43,024 nucleotides of DNA from JABWAM01 sp964653025 (GTDB taxonomy: Bacteria > Verrucomicrobiota > Verrucomicrobiia > JABWAM01). The DNA lies in the NCBI GenBank assembly GCA_964653025.1, contig CAZZBZ010000022.1, positions 1 through 43,024 on the forward strand. The letters are read 5' to 3'. The notes below the pieces were generated by a model. It did no database searches, was not told the origin of the DNA, and worked only from the letters and a program-made list of their open reading frames with translations. Positions 25,262 through 32,366 of the stretch are shown here, in pieces. Positions within the stretch are counted from its first letter, which is position 1, and the number at the start of each line of letters is the position of its first letter. The position numbers and the translations under genes were made by a program.

Positions 25262-26441
25262 GCGGGATCACGACCTGGAGGAGGGTGTGCCCCCCCTCCC
25301 CGGGGTGCAGCGAGAGGGTGCCGCCCATCAGGCGGGTGCGCATCCGCATCTGGCGCAGGCCGAGTCCGTCGCGGATCTTGCCGGATTCGGGAAGCGGGGC
25401 CCCGTCGTTGCTCACGGAGAGGACGAGGCGATCCTCCTCCTGCACGAGATCAATCCATATGCGGCGGGCCCGTCCGCGTCGGACCGCGTTGGAGGCGGCC
25501 TCGCTGATGATGCGGTAGAGGTGTTCCGAGATCGCGTCCTTCAGGACCTCCGGGGCGACCCCGCAGTTGAACTCCACGGAAATGCCGAAGAGCTTCTCGA
25601 AGCGCGCGGTGAACACGGCCATGGCCTCCGCGAAGGAGCCGACTTCCAGGTCGTGCAGGGTGAGGTGGTGCGCGAACTCGCGCGCCAGGCGGGAGGAGTG
25701 GGCGGACTGTTCCGTGATTTTGAGAAGCAGGGCGCGATCTTCTTCCGAGGGCATGGTCGCGCGTTTCAGGTTCTCGGTCATGCGCGCCAGGCCCACGAGC
25801 TCCTGGCAGAGGGTCGCGTGGATCTCGTGGCCGATCCGCCGCGCCTCCCCCTCCGCGGCGAAGAGGGCCTGGGCGATGGCTTCGCGCAGTTCGATTTCCC
25901 GGCTGGCCATGAGATCCACCATTCGACGGTTGACCTCGCGCAAGCTCGACTGGGCCTCCTTCATGCGGGTGATGTCATGGGCGATCCCCACGCAGGCAAC
26001 CAGACGCCCGCCTTCGTCCTTAACCGGACGGACGCTGGAGGTGTGCCAGAAGAGAGTGCCGTCCATGTGGAGAACCCGGTACTCGATGCCGCTCTGGGCC
26101 TTGCCGGTCTGCACCGCCCGTTCCAGGAAGGCGTAGCAGGCGGGGTGATCCTCGGGGTAAACGAAATGGCTGAAACTCTGTCCGACGACCTGTTCGGTGG
26201 GATGCCCCAGCAGCCTTGGCCAGTTCGCGGAGACATAGGTCATGAGCCCCTCCGGGCTGATGGTGTAGATGATGGCCTCCGCGTGGTCGATCAGCAGGGC
26301 ATTGCGCTCCTCGTGGTCGAGCGGGATGGCGGAATGCCGCTTGGGGCGGAACAGGACGCGCGAGAGGAGGAAGCCGAGCAGCGTGAGAGCGACTCCCGCG
26401 GAGATAAACGGGATCGCGGCGGAGAGGCTCATCGCGCCCAC
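25251..26441 (-). CDS. PAS-domain sensor histidine kinase (NarX-like)
   Basis: A 396-residue membrane sensor. One transmembrane helix at about residues 9-31 (IPFISAGVALTLLGFLLSRVLF) is followed by a PAS domain (about 47-160; NALLIDHAEAIIYTISPEGLMTYVSANWPRLLGHPTEQVVGQ to VGIAHDITRMKEA). Next comes a HisKA_3-type dimerisation helix, where EARRIGHEIHATLCQELVGL aligns His208 with the phosphorylated histidine. The ATPase has SEAASNAVRRGRARRIWIDL and DGLGLRQMRMR. This architecture pairs with NarL-type regulators, so the regulator at 24007-24681 is the natural partner. The last codons (Ser-Ser-stop) fall inside the tip of hairpin element A. A start at residue 4 (MSLSAA) is equally possible. Confidence 0.9.
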   Translation of the reverse strand: MGAMSLSAAIPFISAGVALTLLGFLLSRVLFRPKRHSAIPLDHEERNALLIDHAEAIIYTISPEGLMTYVSANWPRLLGHPTEQVVGQSFSHFVYPEDHPACYAFLERAVQTGKAQSGIEYRVLHMDGTLFWHTSSVRPVKDEGGRLVACVGIAHDITRMKEAQSSLREVNRRMVDLMASREIELREAIAQALFAAEGEARRIGHEIHATLCQELVGLARMTENLKRATMPSEEDRALLLKITEQSAHSSRLAREFAHHLTLHDLEVGSFAEAMAVFTARFEKLFGISVEFNCGVAPEVLKDAISEHLYRIISEAASNAVRRGRARRIWIDLVQEEDRLVLSVSNDGAPLPESGKIRDGLGLRQMRMRTRLMGGTLSLHPGEGGHTLLQVVIPRSS

Positions 26442-26501
26442 GAGTATGCCGTCCCCGGATGGAATGAAACCGAAAAGAGAGAGAAAACGAAAACGACTTT
26501 T

Positions 26502-26519
26502 TGTAGGAATTTTCCTACA
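26502..26519. promoter_or_regulatory. 18-bp palindrome in the kinase/GloVer divergent region
   Basis: TGTAGGAATTTTCCTACA has 8-bp perfect arms and a TT centre. It lies 61 bases before the kinase start (minus strand) and 117 bases before the GloVer gene (plus strand), in a 195-base divergent region. It is a candidate dimeric-regulator operator. Confidence 0.5.
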
Positions 26520-26577
26520 CGAAAATCAGAATCAAACTCATCGACGCGGGGTCGGTATATGTTGAGGGTGGTCGCCG

Positions 26578-26597
26578 TGGAGAGCGTCAGCTCTCCA
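26578..26597. promoter_or_regulatory. Hairpin in the leader of the first GloVer gene
   Basis: TGGAGAGC-GTCA-GCTCTCCA is a perfect 8-bp stem with a 4-base loop, ending 39 bases before the ATG at 26637. It could be an RNA structure or an operator. Confidence 0.45.
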
Positions 26598-26636
26598 TTT
26601 GCTCCCTGAAACCGTTCGATCATCAACGCTCCTCCC

Positions 26637-27854
26637 ATGAAAACTCGCCTTCTACTTCTCGTCGCCCTGTCCGCACTTCAGGCCCTCGTGGCCAAAGCGG
26701 ACATTCTGCACAATTTTTCGTACGCCGCCACGGATGGCCATGGGCCCCAGTACGGTTCGCTGACGCTCGATGGCTCGTCCTTCTACGGCATGACCGCGTA
26801 TGGCGGCAGCACTGGCAACGGCGCAATTTTTGCGCTGAATACCAATGGCAGCGGCTTCAGCCTGCTGCATAGTTTTTCGGGCGGCCTTGGTGGTAAGGAA
26901 CCCAACGGCTCGCTGACGCTGTCCGGCTCAACCCTCTACGGCATGACCGCAGGCGGTGGCAGCGGCGGTTCAGGGACCATCTTTACGATGGGTACCGGCG
27001 GCAGCGGCTACAGCGTGCTGCACAACTTTACGGGGAGCGCCAGCGACGGTAGCGCTCCCCAGGGCTCGCTGATCCTGTCCGGCTCAACCCTCTACGGGGT
27101 GACTAAGACTGGGGGGAGCGGCTATGGCACGGTTTTCAAAATGAACACCGACGGCAGCGGCTTCGGCCTACTGCACAGCTTCGCGTATAACACGGATGGC
27201 GCCAATCCCTTCGGTTCGCTGACGATGATCGGTTCGACGCTCTATGGGATGACCTCTCAATATGGAGGCAGCGGCAAACAGGGCACCTTGTTCAAGATCG
27301 ACGCCGACGGCACCGACTTTAGCGTGATTCACCGTTTCGCGGGAGGTGCCAGCGATGGCAGCCAGCCCTACGGTTCGTTGACGACCGACGGTTCGACGCT
27401 CTATGGGATGACCTATGGCGGGGGGGGCGACTCGGTGGGCACGGTTTTTGAGGTGGACACCAGTGGCGGCGCCTTCTCGGTGCTGCACGGCTTCAACTAC
27501 AGCACGGACGGGGGCGGGCCCCAGGGCGACCTGACGCTCGTGGGTTCCACCCTGTATGGCATGACCTCGTTTGGCGGCAGTTCCTACAACGGCACGATTT
27601 TTCAGATGAGCACCGATGGCAGCGATTTCCAGGTACACAGTTTCGACGGTAAACCCGACGGCAGCACTCCCAAGGGCTCGCTGACGGTCATCGGCTCGAC
27701 GCTCTACGGGATGACCAGCTCGGGCGGCACCGGCCAAGGCACGGTGTTTGCGATGGCGACCCCGGTACCGGAGCCTTCGACTTGGGTGCTGCTCCTGACT
27801 GCCGGTTCCGCCGCGAGTCTCTGGCTGAGGAACCGTAAGAATCGCCGCGGCTGA
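26637..27854 (+). CDS. PEP-CTERM protein of seven GloVer repeats
   Basis: A 405-residue secreted protein. A signal peptide (MKTRLLLLVALSALQALVAKA) is followed by seven repeats of 50-52 residues with the consensus F-x-x-L-H-x-F...DG-x-x-P-x-G-x-L-T...G-S-T-L-Y-G-M-T...GG...G-T-[IV]-F-x-[ML]-x-T-x-G-S. This is the Gloeo/Verruco extracellular repeat. The C-terminus is a PEP-CTERM signal: VPEPSTW (377), a hydrophobic helix, then RNRKNRRG. Exosortase is expected to cleave and transfer the protein to a surface glycan or lipid. Seven repeats of this length suggest a seven-bladed beta-propeller (inference). No Shine-Dalgarno precedes the ATG. The next GloVer gene follows after 38 bases, so the two are probably co-transcribed. 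Confidence 0.93.
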   Translation: MKTRLLLLVALSALQALVAKADILHNFSYAATDGHGPQYGSLTLDGSSFYGMTAYGGSTGNGAIFALNTNGSGFSLLHSFSGGLGGKEPNGSLTLSGSTLYGMTAGGGSGGSGTIFTMGTGGSGYSVLHNFTGSASDGSAPQGSLILSGSTLYGVTKTGGSGYGTVFKMNTDGSGFGLLHSFAYNTDGANPFGSLTMIGSTLYGMTSQYGGSGKQGTLFKIDADGTDFSVIHRFAGGASDGSQPYGSLTTDGSTLYGMTYGGGGDSVGTVFEVDTSGGAFSVLHGFNYSTDGGGPQGDLTLVGSTLYGMTSFGGSSYNGTIFQMSTDGSDFQVHSFDGKPDGSTPKGSLTVIGSTLYGMTSSGGTGQGTVFAMATPVPEPSTWVLLLTAGSAASLWLRNRKNRRG

Positions 27855-27892
27855 TCTGCCCCTGCTTTATCAACGATCCAACCCCGCCTCTT

Positions 27893-29149
27893 ATGAACCC
27901 TCCCTCCACCAAGCTCGGATCTTCCACCCGAATCGCGGCCCTGCTTGCCGCGGCGCTCCTGCTCAGCGCCACCGCCGGCCACGCGCAAATCAACGTGCTG
28001 CACGTGTTCGACGGATATCCCACCGACGGGAGCCAGCCCCACTTCGGCGCGCCCGTCATCGACGGCTCCTCCCTCTACGGGATGACCTACTACGGCGGTG
28101 CCAACGATGCGGGTGCCGTGTTCAAGATGAACACCAGCGGCAGCGGCTACACCCTTCTGCGCTCGTTCTCATCCTCCGGCACCGAAGCGAATAGTCCCCA
28201 GGGGGGACTGACGCTCTCCGGCTCGACGCTCTACGGGATGACCCAGGGCGGTGGAGCAGACTATGCCGGGACCATCTTCAAGATGAACACCGATGGCAGC
28301 GCGTTCAGTGTCCTCCACTCGTTCGCCGACTCCTACCCCTCCCTCGAGGGGCGCGGCCCCTTCGGGGCCCTGACGCTCTCCGGCTCGACGCTCTACGGGA
28401 TGACCGGGTCAGGTGGGGACGGGATGGGCGGCACGCTCTTCAAAATGAACACCGATGGCAGCGGGTTCAACCTCCTGCACTCGTTCGTTGCTTATGGCCC
28501 CAGTGATGGGGGGATGCCTTTCGGAACCCTGACGCTCTCCGGCAGCACGCTCTATGGCACGACCGCCCAGGGAGGGGCGAGCGGGGTCGGGACCGTCTTC
28601 TCCGTCCAAACCGATGGCAGCGGGTTCAACCTCCTGCACTCGTTCTCTACCCTCGACGGGGGGAACCCGATGGGCACCTTGACGCTCGTCGATTCGACGC
28701 TCTACGGGATCACCGAGGCTGGTGGTGCCGGCACCAAGGGTACCATCTACCAGGTCAACACCGACGGGACCGGCTTCAATCTCCTGCACGAGTTCGCCGG
28801 TGGCTCCAGTGACGGGAGCACTCCTCGCGGGTCCATGGTTCTCTCCGGATCGAAGCTGTTCGGGACGACGACGTCCGGCGGCACCATGGATTATGGCACG
28901 CTCTTCGCGATCGGGACCAATGGCACCGGGTTTGCGGTCATGGACTCGTTCGAAGGTACCAACGGGAATATGCCCCAAGCGGATCTGGCGGTCGCCGGAT
29001 CGACACTCTACGGGATGGCGTCGGTCGGCGGCGGTCCCGGTAACGCAGGGGTGGTGTTCTCGACGCTCGCCATCCCCGAACCCTCCACCTACGCGATGAT
29101 CGGGGCGGGGGCGCTGGGGCTGCTGGCCCTGCGGCGGCGGCGGTCGTAG
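27893..29149 (+). CDS. PEP-CTERM protein of seven GloVer repeats (second copy)
   Basis: A 418-residue secreted protein with a signal peptide (SSTRIAALLAAALLLSATAGHA) and again seven GloVer repeats of about 50-54 residues, each containing S-T-L-Y-G-M-T and G-T-[IVL]-F-x-[MV]-x-T-x-G. The PEP-CTERM tail is IPEPSTYAMIGAGALGLLALRRRRS from residue 394. It is a paralogue of the gene 38 bases upstream, but clearly diverged, so the duplication is not recent. Its role on the cell surface is unknown. The equal repeat number in both paralogues supports a closed seven-unit fold. No Shine-Dalgarno is visible before the ATG. Confidence 0.93.
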   Translation: MNPPSTKLGSSTRIAALLAAALLLSATAGHAQINVLHVFDGYPTDGSQPHFGAPVIDGSSLYGMTYYGGANDAGAVFKMNTSGSGYTLLRSFSSSGTEANSPQGGLTLSGSTLYGMTQGGGADYAGTIFKMNTDGSAFSVLHSFADSYPSLEGRGPFGALTLSGSTLYGMTGSGGDGMGGTLFKMNTDGSGFNLLHSFVAYGPSDGGMPFGTLTLSGSTLYGTTAQGGASGVGTVFSVQTDGSGFNLLHSFSTLDGGNPMGTLTLVDSTLYGITEAGGAGTKGTIYQVNTDGTGFNLLHEFAGGSSDGSTPRGSMVLSGSKLFGTTTSGGTMDYGTLFAIGTNGTGFAVMDSFEGTNGNMPQADLAVAGSTLYGMASVGGGPGNAGVVFSTLAIPEPSTYAMIGAGALGLLALRRRRS

Positions 29150-29262
29150 AGGCGCGGAGCGGCGTTGCGGGTTGCCGATGGACGAGTCCTGTCTTGGGAC
29201 CGAGGTCTTCGCCGTGGCGTGTCTATGGAAAAGAGGTTTATCAAGTTGGAAGATGGGATCAT

Positions 29263-29400
29263 CCGGACGGCCCGCGACACGCGGGCCCTCCAGCAGAAAC
29301 GGAAGTCTGGGATGGAGGGCCGCCGTGTCGGCGGCCGCGAACGAGAAAAACCGGACAGCGACATCACCACGGTCGCGGGACAGGCGATGTCCCTCCACGC
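29263..29400. repeat. REP-like hairpin cluster after the GloVer genes
   Basis: Part of a 479-base gap (29150-29628). The units are GGCCCGCGACACGCGGGCC near 29268-29286, GGAGGGCCGCCGTGTCGGCGGCC near 29313-29336 and a weaker one ending TGTCCCTCCACGC near 29387-29399. They are of the same style as those after nuoG and nuoN. The rest of the gap holds the 16-bp operator at 29503 and a mini-ORF. I judge the long frame through this region to be non-coding. Confidence 0.65.
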
Positions 29401-29502
29401 GCATTTTGGGGCACACGAGCCGCGATCCCCGGGCGCATGCGCGTCAAGCTACCCTCGGAGCACGGAGGAGAGAGAAGTAGACCAAAATCTCGCCCGGGCC
29501 CC

Positions 29503-29518
29503 TACCTCCACAAAGGTA
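29503..29518. promoter_or_regulatory. Shared 16-bp operator, copy 1
   Basis: TACCTCCACAAAGGTA has TACCT/AGGTA inverted arms and NarL-like 7-2-7 spacing. It is followed by TTCTGGACGCTTGG, which matches copy 3 (37976) at nearly every base. The identical 16-mer recurs at 33128 and 37976. Copy 1 lies 49 bases upstream of the mini-ORF at 29568. Confidence 0.65.
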
Positions 29519-29567
29519 TTCTGGACGCTTGGTAAACCGTGCGAGGCATCCACACTTCCCAAGGACC

Positions 29568-29636
29568 ATGAAAACGGCTCTCAGCAGAATTCTTCTTGTC
29601 GCGCATCAATCATTAACCTCTGACGATCATGTTTAA
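29568..29636 (+). CDS. 22-residue mini-ORF (leader peptide or gene remnant)
   Basis: It reads MKTALSRILLVAHQSLTSDDHV and is preceded by AAGGA immediately upstream. It looks like the beginning of a signal peptide that stops early. Its TAA lies 8 bases into the next gene, whose own start lacks a ribosome-binding site, so translation may be coupled. Its upstream region matches that of the giant PEP-CTERM gene, so it may alternatively be the stub of a deleted PEP-CTERM gene. Confidence 0.35.
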   Translation: MKTALSRILLVAHQSLTSDDHV

Positions 29637-30114
29637 CCTTTTCAGTTCCGACCCGGATCACTCTGGATGGTTGTCTCTCGGGCTTCTCGCGAGTGGGCGC
29701 GCCTTGCAGCACACGTGGGAGACGCACAAACCCCTCCTGATCAAGGCGCGGACCTGGCTTACCGCGTCTCCCCGTGAGAAAAAGGCGGACCCCCTAGCCG
29801 CGCCCATCTTCATTACGGATTGTTTCAATCCTGGGGCATCGGCTCAGCCGTACAGCCCGTTTACCCACTACAGCGTTCGCTGGCTGAGGACGGGAACTGT
29901 GGAATCGAACGGCACCAGGGTGGTTTCCCATTTGACCCTTGAATGGAGGCTTGACCGTGACGGCCGTGATCATGAACTCCACGAACTGAATCTTGGACAT
30001 TTGGATGCCGAGGTAATCGAGGCGACCCCTCTGCCCTCGAAGGGGGCTTGTCGCTTCGCCTCGTTGACCGTGGTCGGCGGCCCCATCCGCAGGCGGTTTT
30101 TTCCCAAAGACTAG
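29629..30114 (+). CDS. Hypothetical protein
   Basis: A 161-residue ORF with GC-rich third positions over most of its length, which supports coding. It has no signal peptide, no clear membrane segment and no family motif. The central part YSPFTHYSVRWLRTGTVESNGTRVVSHLTLEWRLDRDGRDHELHELNLGHL has alternating strand-like residues. The start overlaps the end of the mini-ORF at 29568-29636. It is followed at 51 bases by hairpin element B. It could also begin downstream of 29629, as no Shine-Dalgarno marks this ATG. Confidence 0.5.
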   Translation: MFNLFSSDPDHSGWLSLGLLASGRALQHTWETHKPLLIKARTWLTASPREKKADPLAAPIFITDCFNPGASAQPYSPFTHYSVRWLRTGTVESNGTRVVSHLTLEWRLDRDGRDHELHELNLGHLDAEVIEATPLPSKGACRFASLTVVGGPIRRRFFPKD

Positions 30115-30164
30115 CATTTTGCAGGGATGGCAGGAGTTCTACAAAGCGCCCTTTTTGTAAGAAT

Positions 30165-30502
30165 GGCTCCTCACGACTCTCAGTGGGTCGCATGAGCGAA
30201 GCACTCAGATTCGGATTTTCCCACGGAGGTCGCGGAGGGCGGGCCGAGGTGCCGAGCGGAGAAGACGGAGGACGGAAGAATTTTCGCGCAATCCGCCTGA
30301 GGCGGACGCAAAGAGCGTAAAGGGGATCAGGATGAGAAGGTCGAATACGCGCGCCAACCAGAGTCATCGCTCTCCGTATTCGGCCTGCCTTCGCCGTGAG
30401 GCGGATCTGGAAGTTCAAGCAAGGGAGCCGAATACGGTGAGGCCCGATGCCCATCGGGCCGCGCTTTCGACCTCGTCAATTTCACTGGAAATCACGAGGA
30501 AC
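30165..30502. mobile_element. Hairpin element copy B
   Basis: About 338 bases within the 463-base gap before fabI. The left tip is TCCTCACGACTCTCAGTGGG. The right tip is the hairpin CCTCGT-x2-ATTTC-ACTG-GAAAT-x-ACGAGG at 30471-30499, whose outer sequence is an imperfect inverted copy of the left tip (13 of 18 positions, all differences transitions). Inside are CCGCCTGAGGCGG, a GAATACG/CGTATTC hairpin and an 8-bp stem GGCCCGAT-GCCC-ATCGGGCC. It lacks the inverted second module found in copy A and may be the minimal unit. It is non-coding. Confidence 0.75.
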
Positions 30503-30528
30503 CAAATCCCACTCCCTCGCTGGTAGGG

Positions 30529-30556
30529 TTTCAGGCGGCTTGCAGGAAGCCTGAAA
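30529..30556. promoter_or_regulatory. Palindrome upstream of fabI
   Basis: TTTCAGGC and GCCTGAAA form perfect 8-bp arms around 12 bases, which themselves contain GGCTT/AAGCC. The site ends 21 bases before the fabI ATG. It is a candidate operator or 5-prime-UTR switch controlling fatty-acid elongation; I do not recognise the regulator. Confidence 0.45.
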
Positions 30557-30577
30557 AGAGGCGAACCTCCCACGCTC

Positions 30578-31375
30578 ATGAGCGATTCTGCCAACGCCAA
30601 CAAGGGCCGCCCTCTCGAGGGGCGGCATGGGATTGTGTTCGGGGTCGCCAACAAGCGCAGCATCGCGTGGTCGATCGCCCAGGCGTGGCACGACGCGGGG
30701 GCGCGCCTCGCCTTCACCTACCAGGGGGAGCGCGTGCGGGAGAATGTGGAGGAGCTCGCCGCGGCGCTGGGCGCCGACACGCTCGTCCTGCCTTGCGATG
30801 TGAGCAGCGACGAGCAGCTCGACACGGTCTTCCGCCAGTTCAGCGAGAAGGCGGGGCGGCTGGACCTCCTCCTGCATTCCGTGGCCTTTGCGCCGAAGGA
30901 GGCGCTCGAGGGGCGCTTCGTGGACACCTCGCGCGAGGCGTTTCGCACGGCGCACGACATCAGCGCCTACTCGCTCGTGGCGATGGCCCGACGGGCGGAG
31001 CCGCTCATGACCGACGGCGGCAGCATCCTGGCGCTGAGCTACTACGGCGCGGTGAAGGTGGTGGCGCACTACAACGTGATGGGCGTGGCCAAGGCCTCGC
31101 TGGAGGCGTCGGTGCGCTACCTCGCCTACGACCTTGGGCCGAAGAAGATCCGGGTGAACGCGATCAGCGCGGGCCCCGTGAACACCCTCGCGGCCCGAGG
31201 GATCTCCGGCTTCGGAAAGATGCTCGCGCACTACGAGGAGCGGACCCCGCTCAAGCGCAACGTCGAGCTCGCCGAGATCGGGGCGACCGGCCTCTTCCTC
31301 GCAAGCGACGGGTCCACCGGCATGACCGGGCAGGTGGTTTACGTGGACTGCGGCTACGAGATCATGGGGATGTAG
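30578..31375 (+). CDS. fabI: Enoyl-[acyl-carrier-protein] reductase (NADH)
   Basis: A 265-residue enzyme for the last step of each fatty-acid elongation cycle, reducing trans-2-enoyl-ACP. It is of the short-chain dehydrogenase fold: the nucleotide-binding segment is GIVFGVANKRSIAWSIAQAW (18-37), and the catalytic pair is Tyr165 and Lys172 in YNVMGVAKASLEASVRYLAYDLG, with a second Tyr near residue 155 in LSYYG. GYEIMGM at the C-terminus is typical. It is flanked upstream by a palindrome and hairpin element B and downstream by a small tandem repeat. It appears to be monocistronic. Confidence 0.96.
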   Translation: MSDSANANKGRPLEGRHGIVFGVANKRSIAWSIAQAWHDAGARLAFTYQGERVRENVEELAAALGADTLVLPCDVSSDEQLDTVFRQFSEKAGRLDLLLHSVAFAPKEALEGRFVDTSREAFRTAHDISAYSLVAMARRAEPLMTDGGSILALSYYGAVKVVAHYNVMGVAKASLEASVRYLAYDLGPKKIRVNAISAGPVNTLAARGISGFGKMLAHYEERTPLKRNVELAEIGATGLFLASDGSTGMTGQVVYVDCGYEIMGM

Positions 31376-31414
31376 GCGCGCGTCCGTGCGCCGACTCGGG
31401 TTTACGGTTCGGAA

Positions 31415-31519
31415 GTTCAGCGGTTCACGGTTGCAGAGTCATTTTCCGGAAACGGGAAGGCAGAGTTGGTAACCGTTGAACCGTGAACCGCTGAACCGCT
31501 GAACCGCTGAACCGCTGAA
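31415..31519. repeat. Octamer tandem repeat with an inverted arm
   Basis: Four perfect tandem copies of CCGCTGAA (31488-31519) are preceded by degenerate units (AACCGTTG, AACCGTG). Upstream, GTTCAGCGGTTCACGGTT (31415-31432) is the exact reverse complement of 31479-31496, giving an 18-bp stem with a 46-base loop. It lies in the 198-base gap between fabI and the isomerase gene and could serve as a terminator-like or slippage-prone structure. Confidence 0.7.
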
Positions 31520-31573
31520 CCCGGGTTTCAATTTGCTGTTTTACATTGGCCGTTGATCGTTCTTCATTACCGC

Positions 31574-32356
31574 ATGCAACTTTCCCTCGCCGGTTGGTCC
31601 CTGAACCGCCAGTTTCGCAACGATCGTCGCTCCCTCGCGCTGCTCGATTTCCCAAAGGTGGCCCGGCGGCGGTTTGGCCTCGAAGCCATCGAGCCGAACA
31701 ACGTCTTCTTCGCCTCCACCTCGGCAAAGTACCTCCGCGAACTGAAGAAGAGGGCGCGGGGCGAGGGGGTGAAGATCCTCAATATCGCCGTGGACGAGGC
31801 GCACGACATGTGCGCCCCCGGGTGGCTGGGGCGGCGCGCCGTGAACGCCTACGCCTGGTGGATCCCCGTGGCGGCGGAACTCGGCTGCACCGCGATCCGC
31901 GCCAACTCGGGCGGCGGGCAGATCAAGAAGTTTTCGCCCGCGGACCTTCGCGCCTGCGCGGAGAACTTCGCCGCGCTCGCGGAGAGGGCCAAGCCGTGCC
32001 GCATCCGGATCGTGATGGAGAACCACTGGGGGCTCTCCTCCTGCCCGAACCGGATGCTCAAGGTCCGCAAGCTGGCCGGGGGCTGCTTCGACTTTCTCCC
32101 TGACTTCGGGAACTGGCCCGATGGCGTGGACAAGTACGCCGCGCTCGCAAAGGTGATGCCCTTCGCGAAGGCCGTCCATGCGAAGATCAAGGACATCGGT
32201 CCCGACGGCTCGCACCCCGCCTTCGACCTCGGCCGCTGCATCCAGATCGCCAAGGCCGCCGGCTACAATGGCTGGCTCGGGATCGAGTACGAGGGCAAGG
32301 GCGACGAGGACACGGGGGTCCGCCGCGCAGTCCGCGAGTTGAAGAAGTATCTTTGA
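31574..32356 (+). CDS. Sugar phosphate isomerase/epimerase family TIM barrel
   Basis: A 260-residue cytosolic protein of the xylose-isomerase-like/AP-endonuclease-2 TIM-barrel family. Metal-ligand candidates follow the family order: Glu in IVMENHWG, Asp in PDFGNWPDG, His in AVHAKIKDIG, and Glu in WLGIEYEGKGDE near the C-terminus. The substrate is unknown; relatives act on inositols, ketohexoses or hydroxypyruvate. I chose the ATG at 31574 (MQLSLAGWSLNRQF), since the extra upstream residues derive from non-coding sequence. The response regulator gene follows after 10 bases, so the two are probably co-transcribed. Confidence 0.88.
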   Translation: MQLSLAGWSLNRQFRNDRRSLALLDFPKVARRRFGLEAIEPNNVFFASTSAKYLRELKKRARGEGVKILNIAVDEAHDMCAPGWLGRRAVNAYAWWIPVAAELGCTAIRANSGGGQIKKFSPADLRACAENFAALAERAKPCRIRIVMENHWGLSSCPNRMLKVRKLAGGCFDFLPDFGNWPDGVDKYAALAKVMPFAKAVHAKIKDIGPDGSHPAFDLGRCIQIAKAAGYNGWLGIEYEGKGDEDTGVRRAVRELKKYL

Positions 32357-32366
32357 CCGCTCGGCG

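Noticed and set aside
29165..29623. 152-codon plus-strand frame between the GloVer genes and 29629
   Set aside because: It runs through a REP-like hairpin cluster and the 16-bp operator, and has no family motif or ribosome-binding site.
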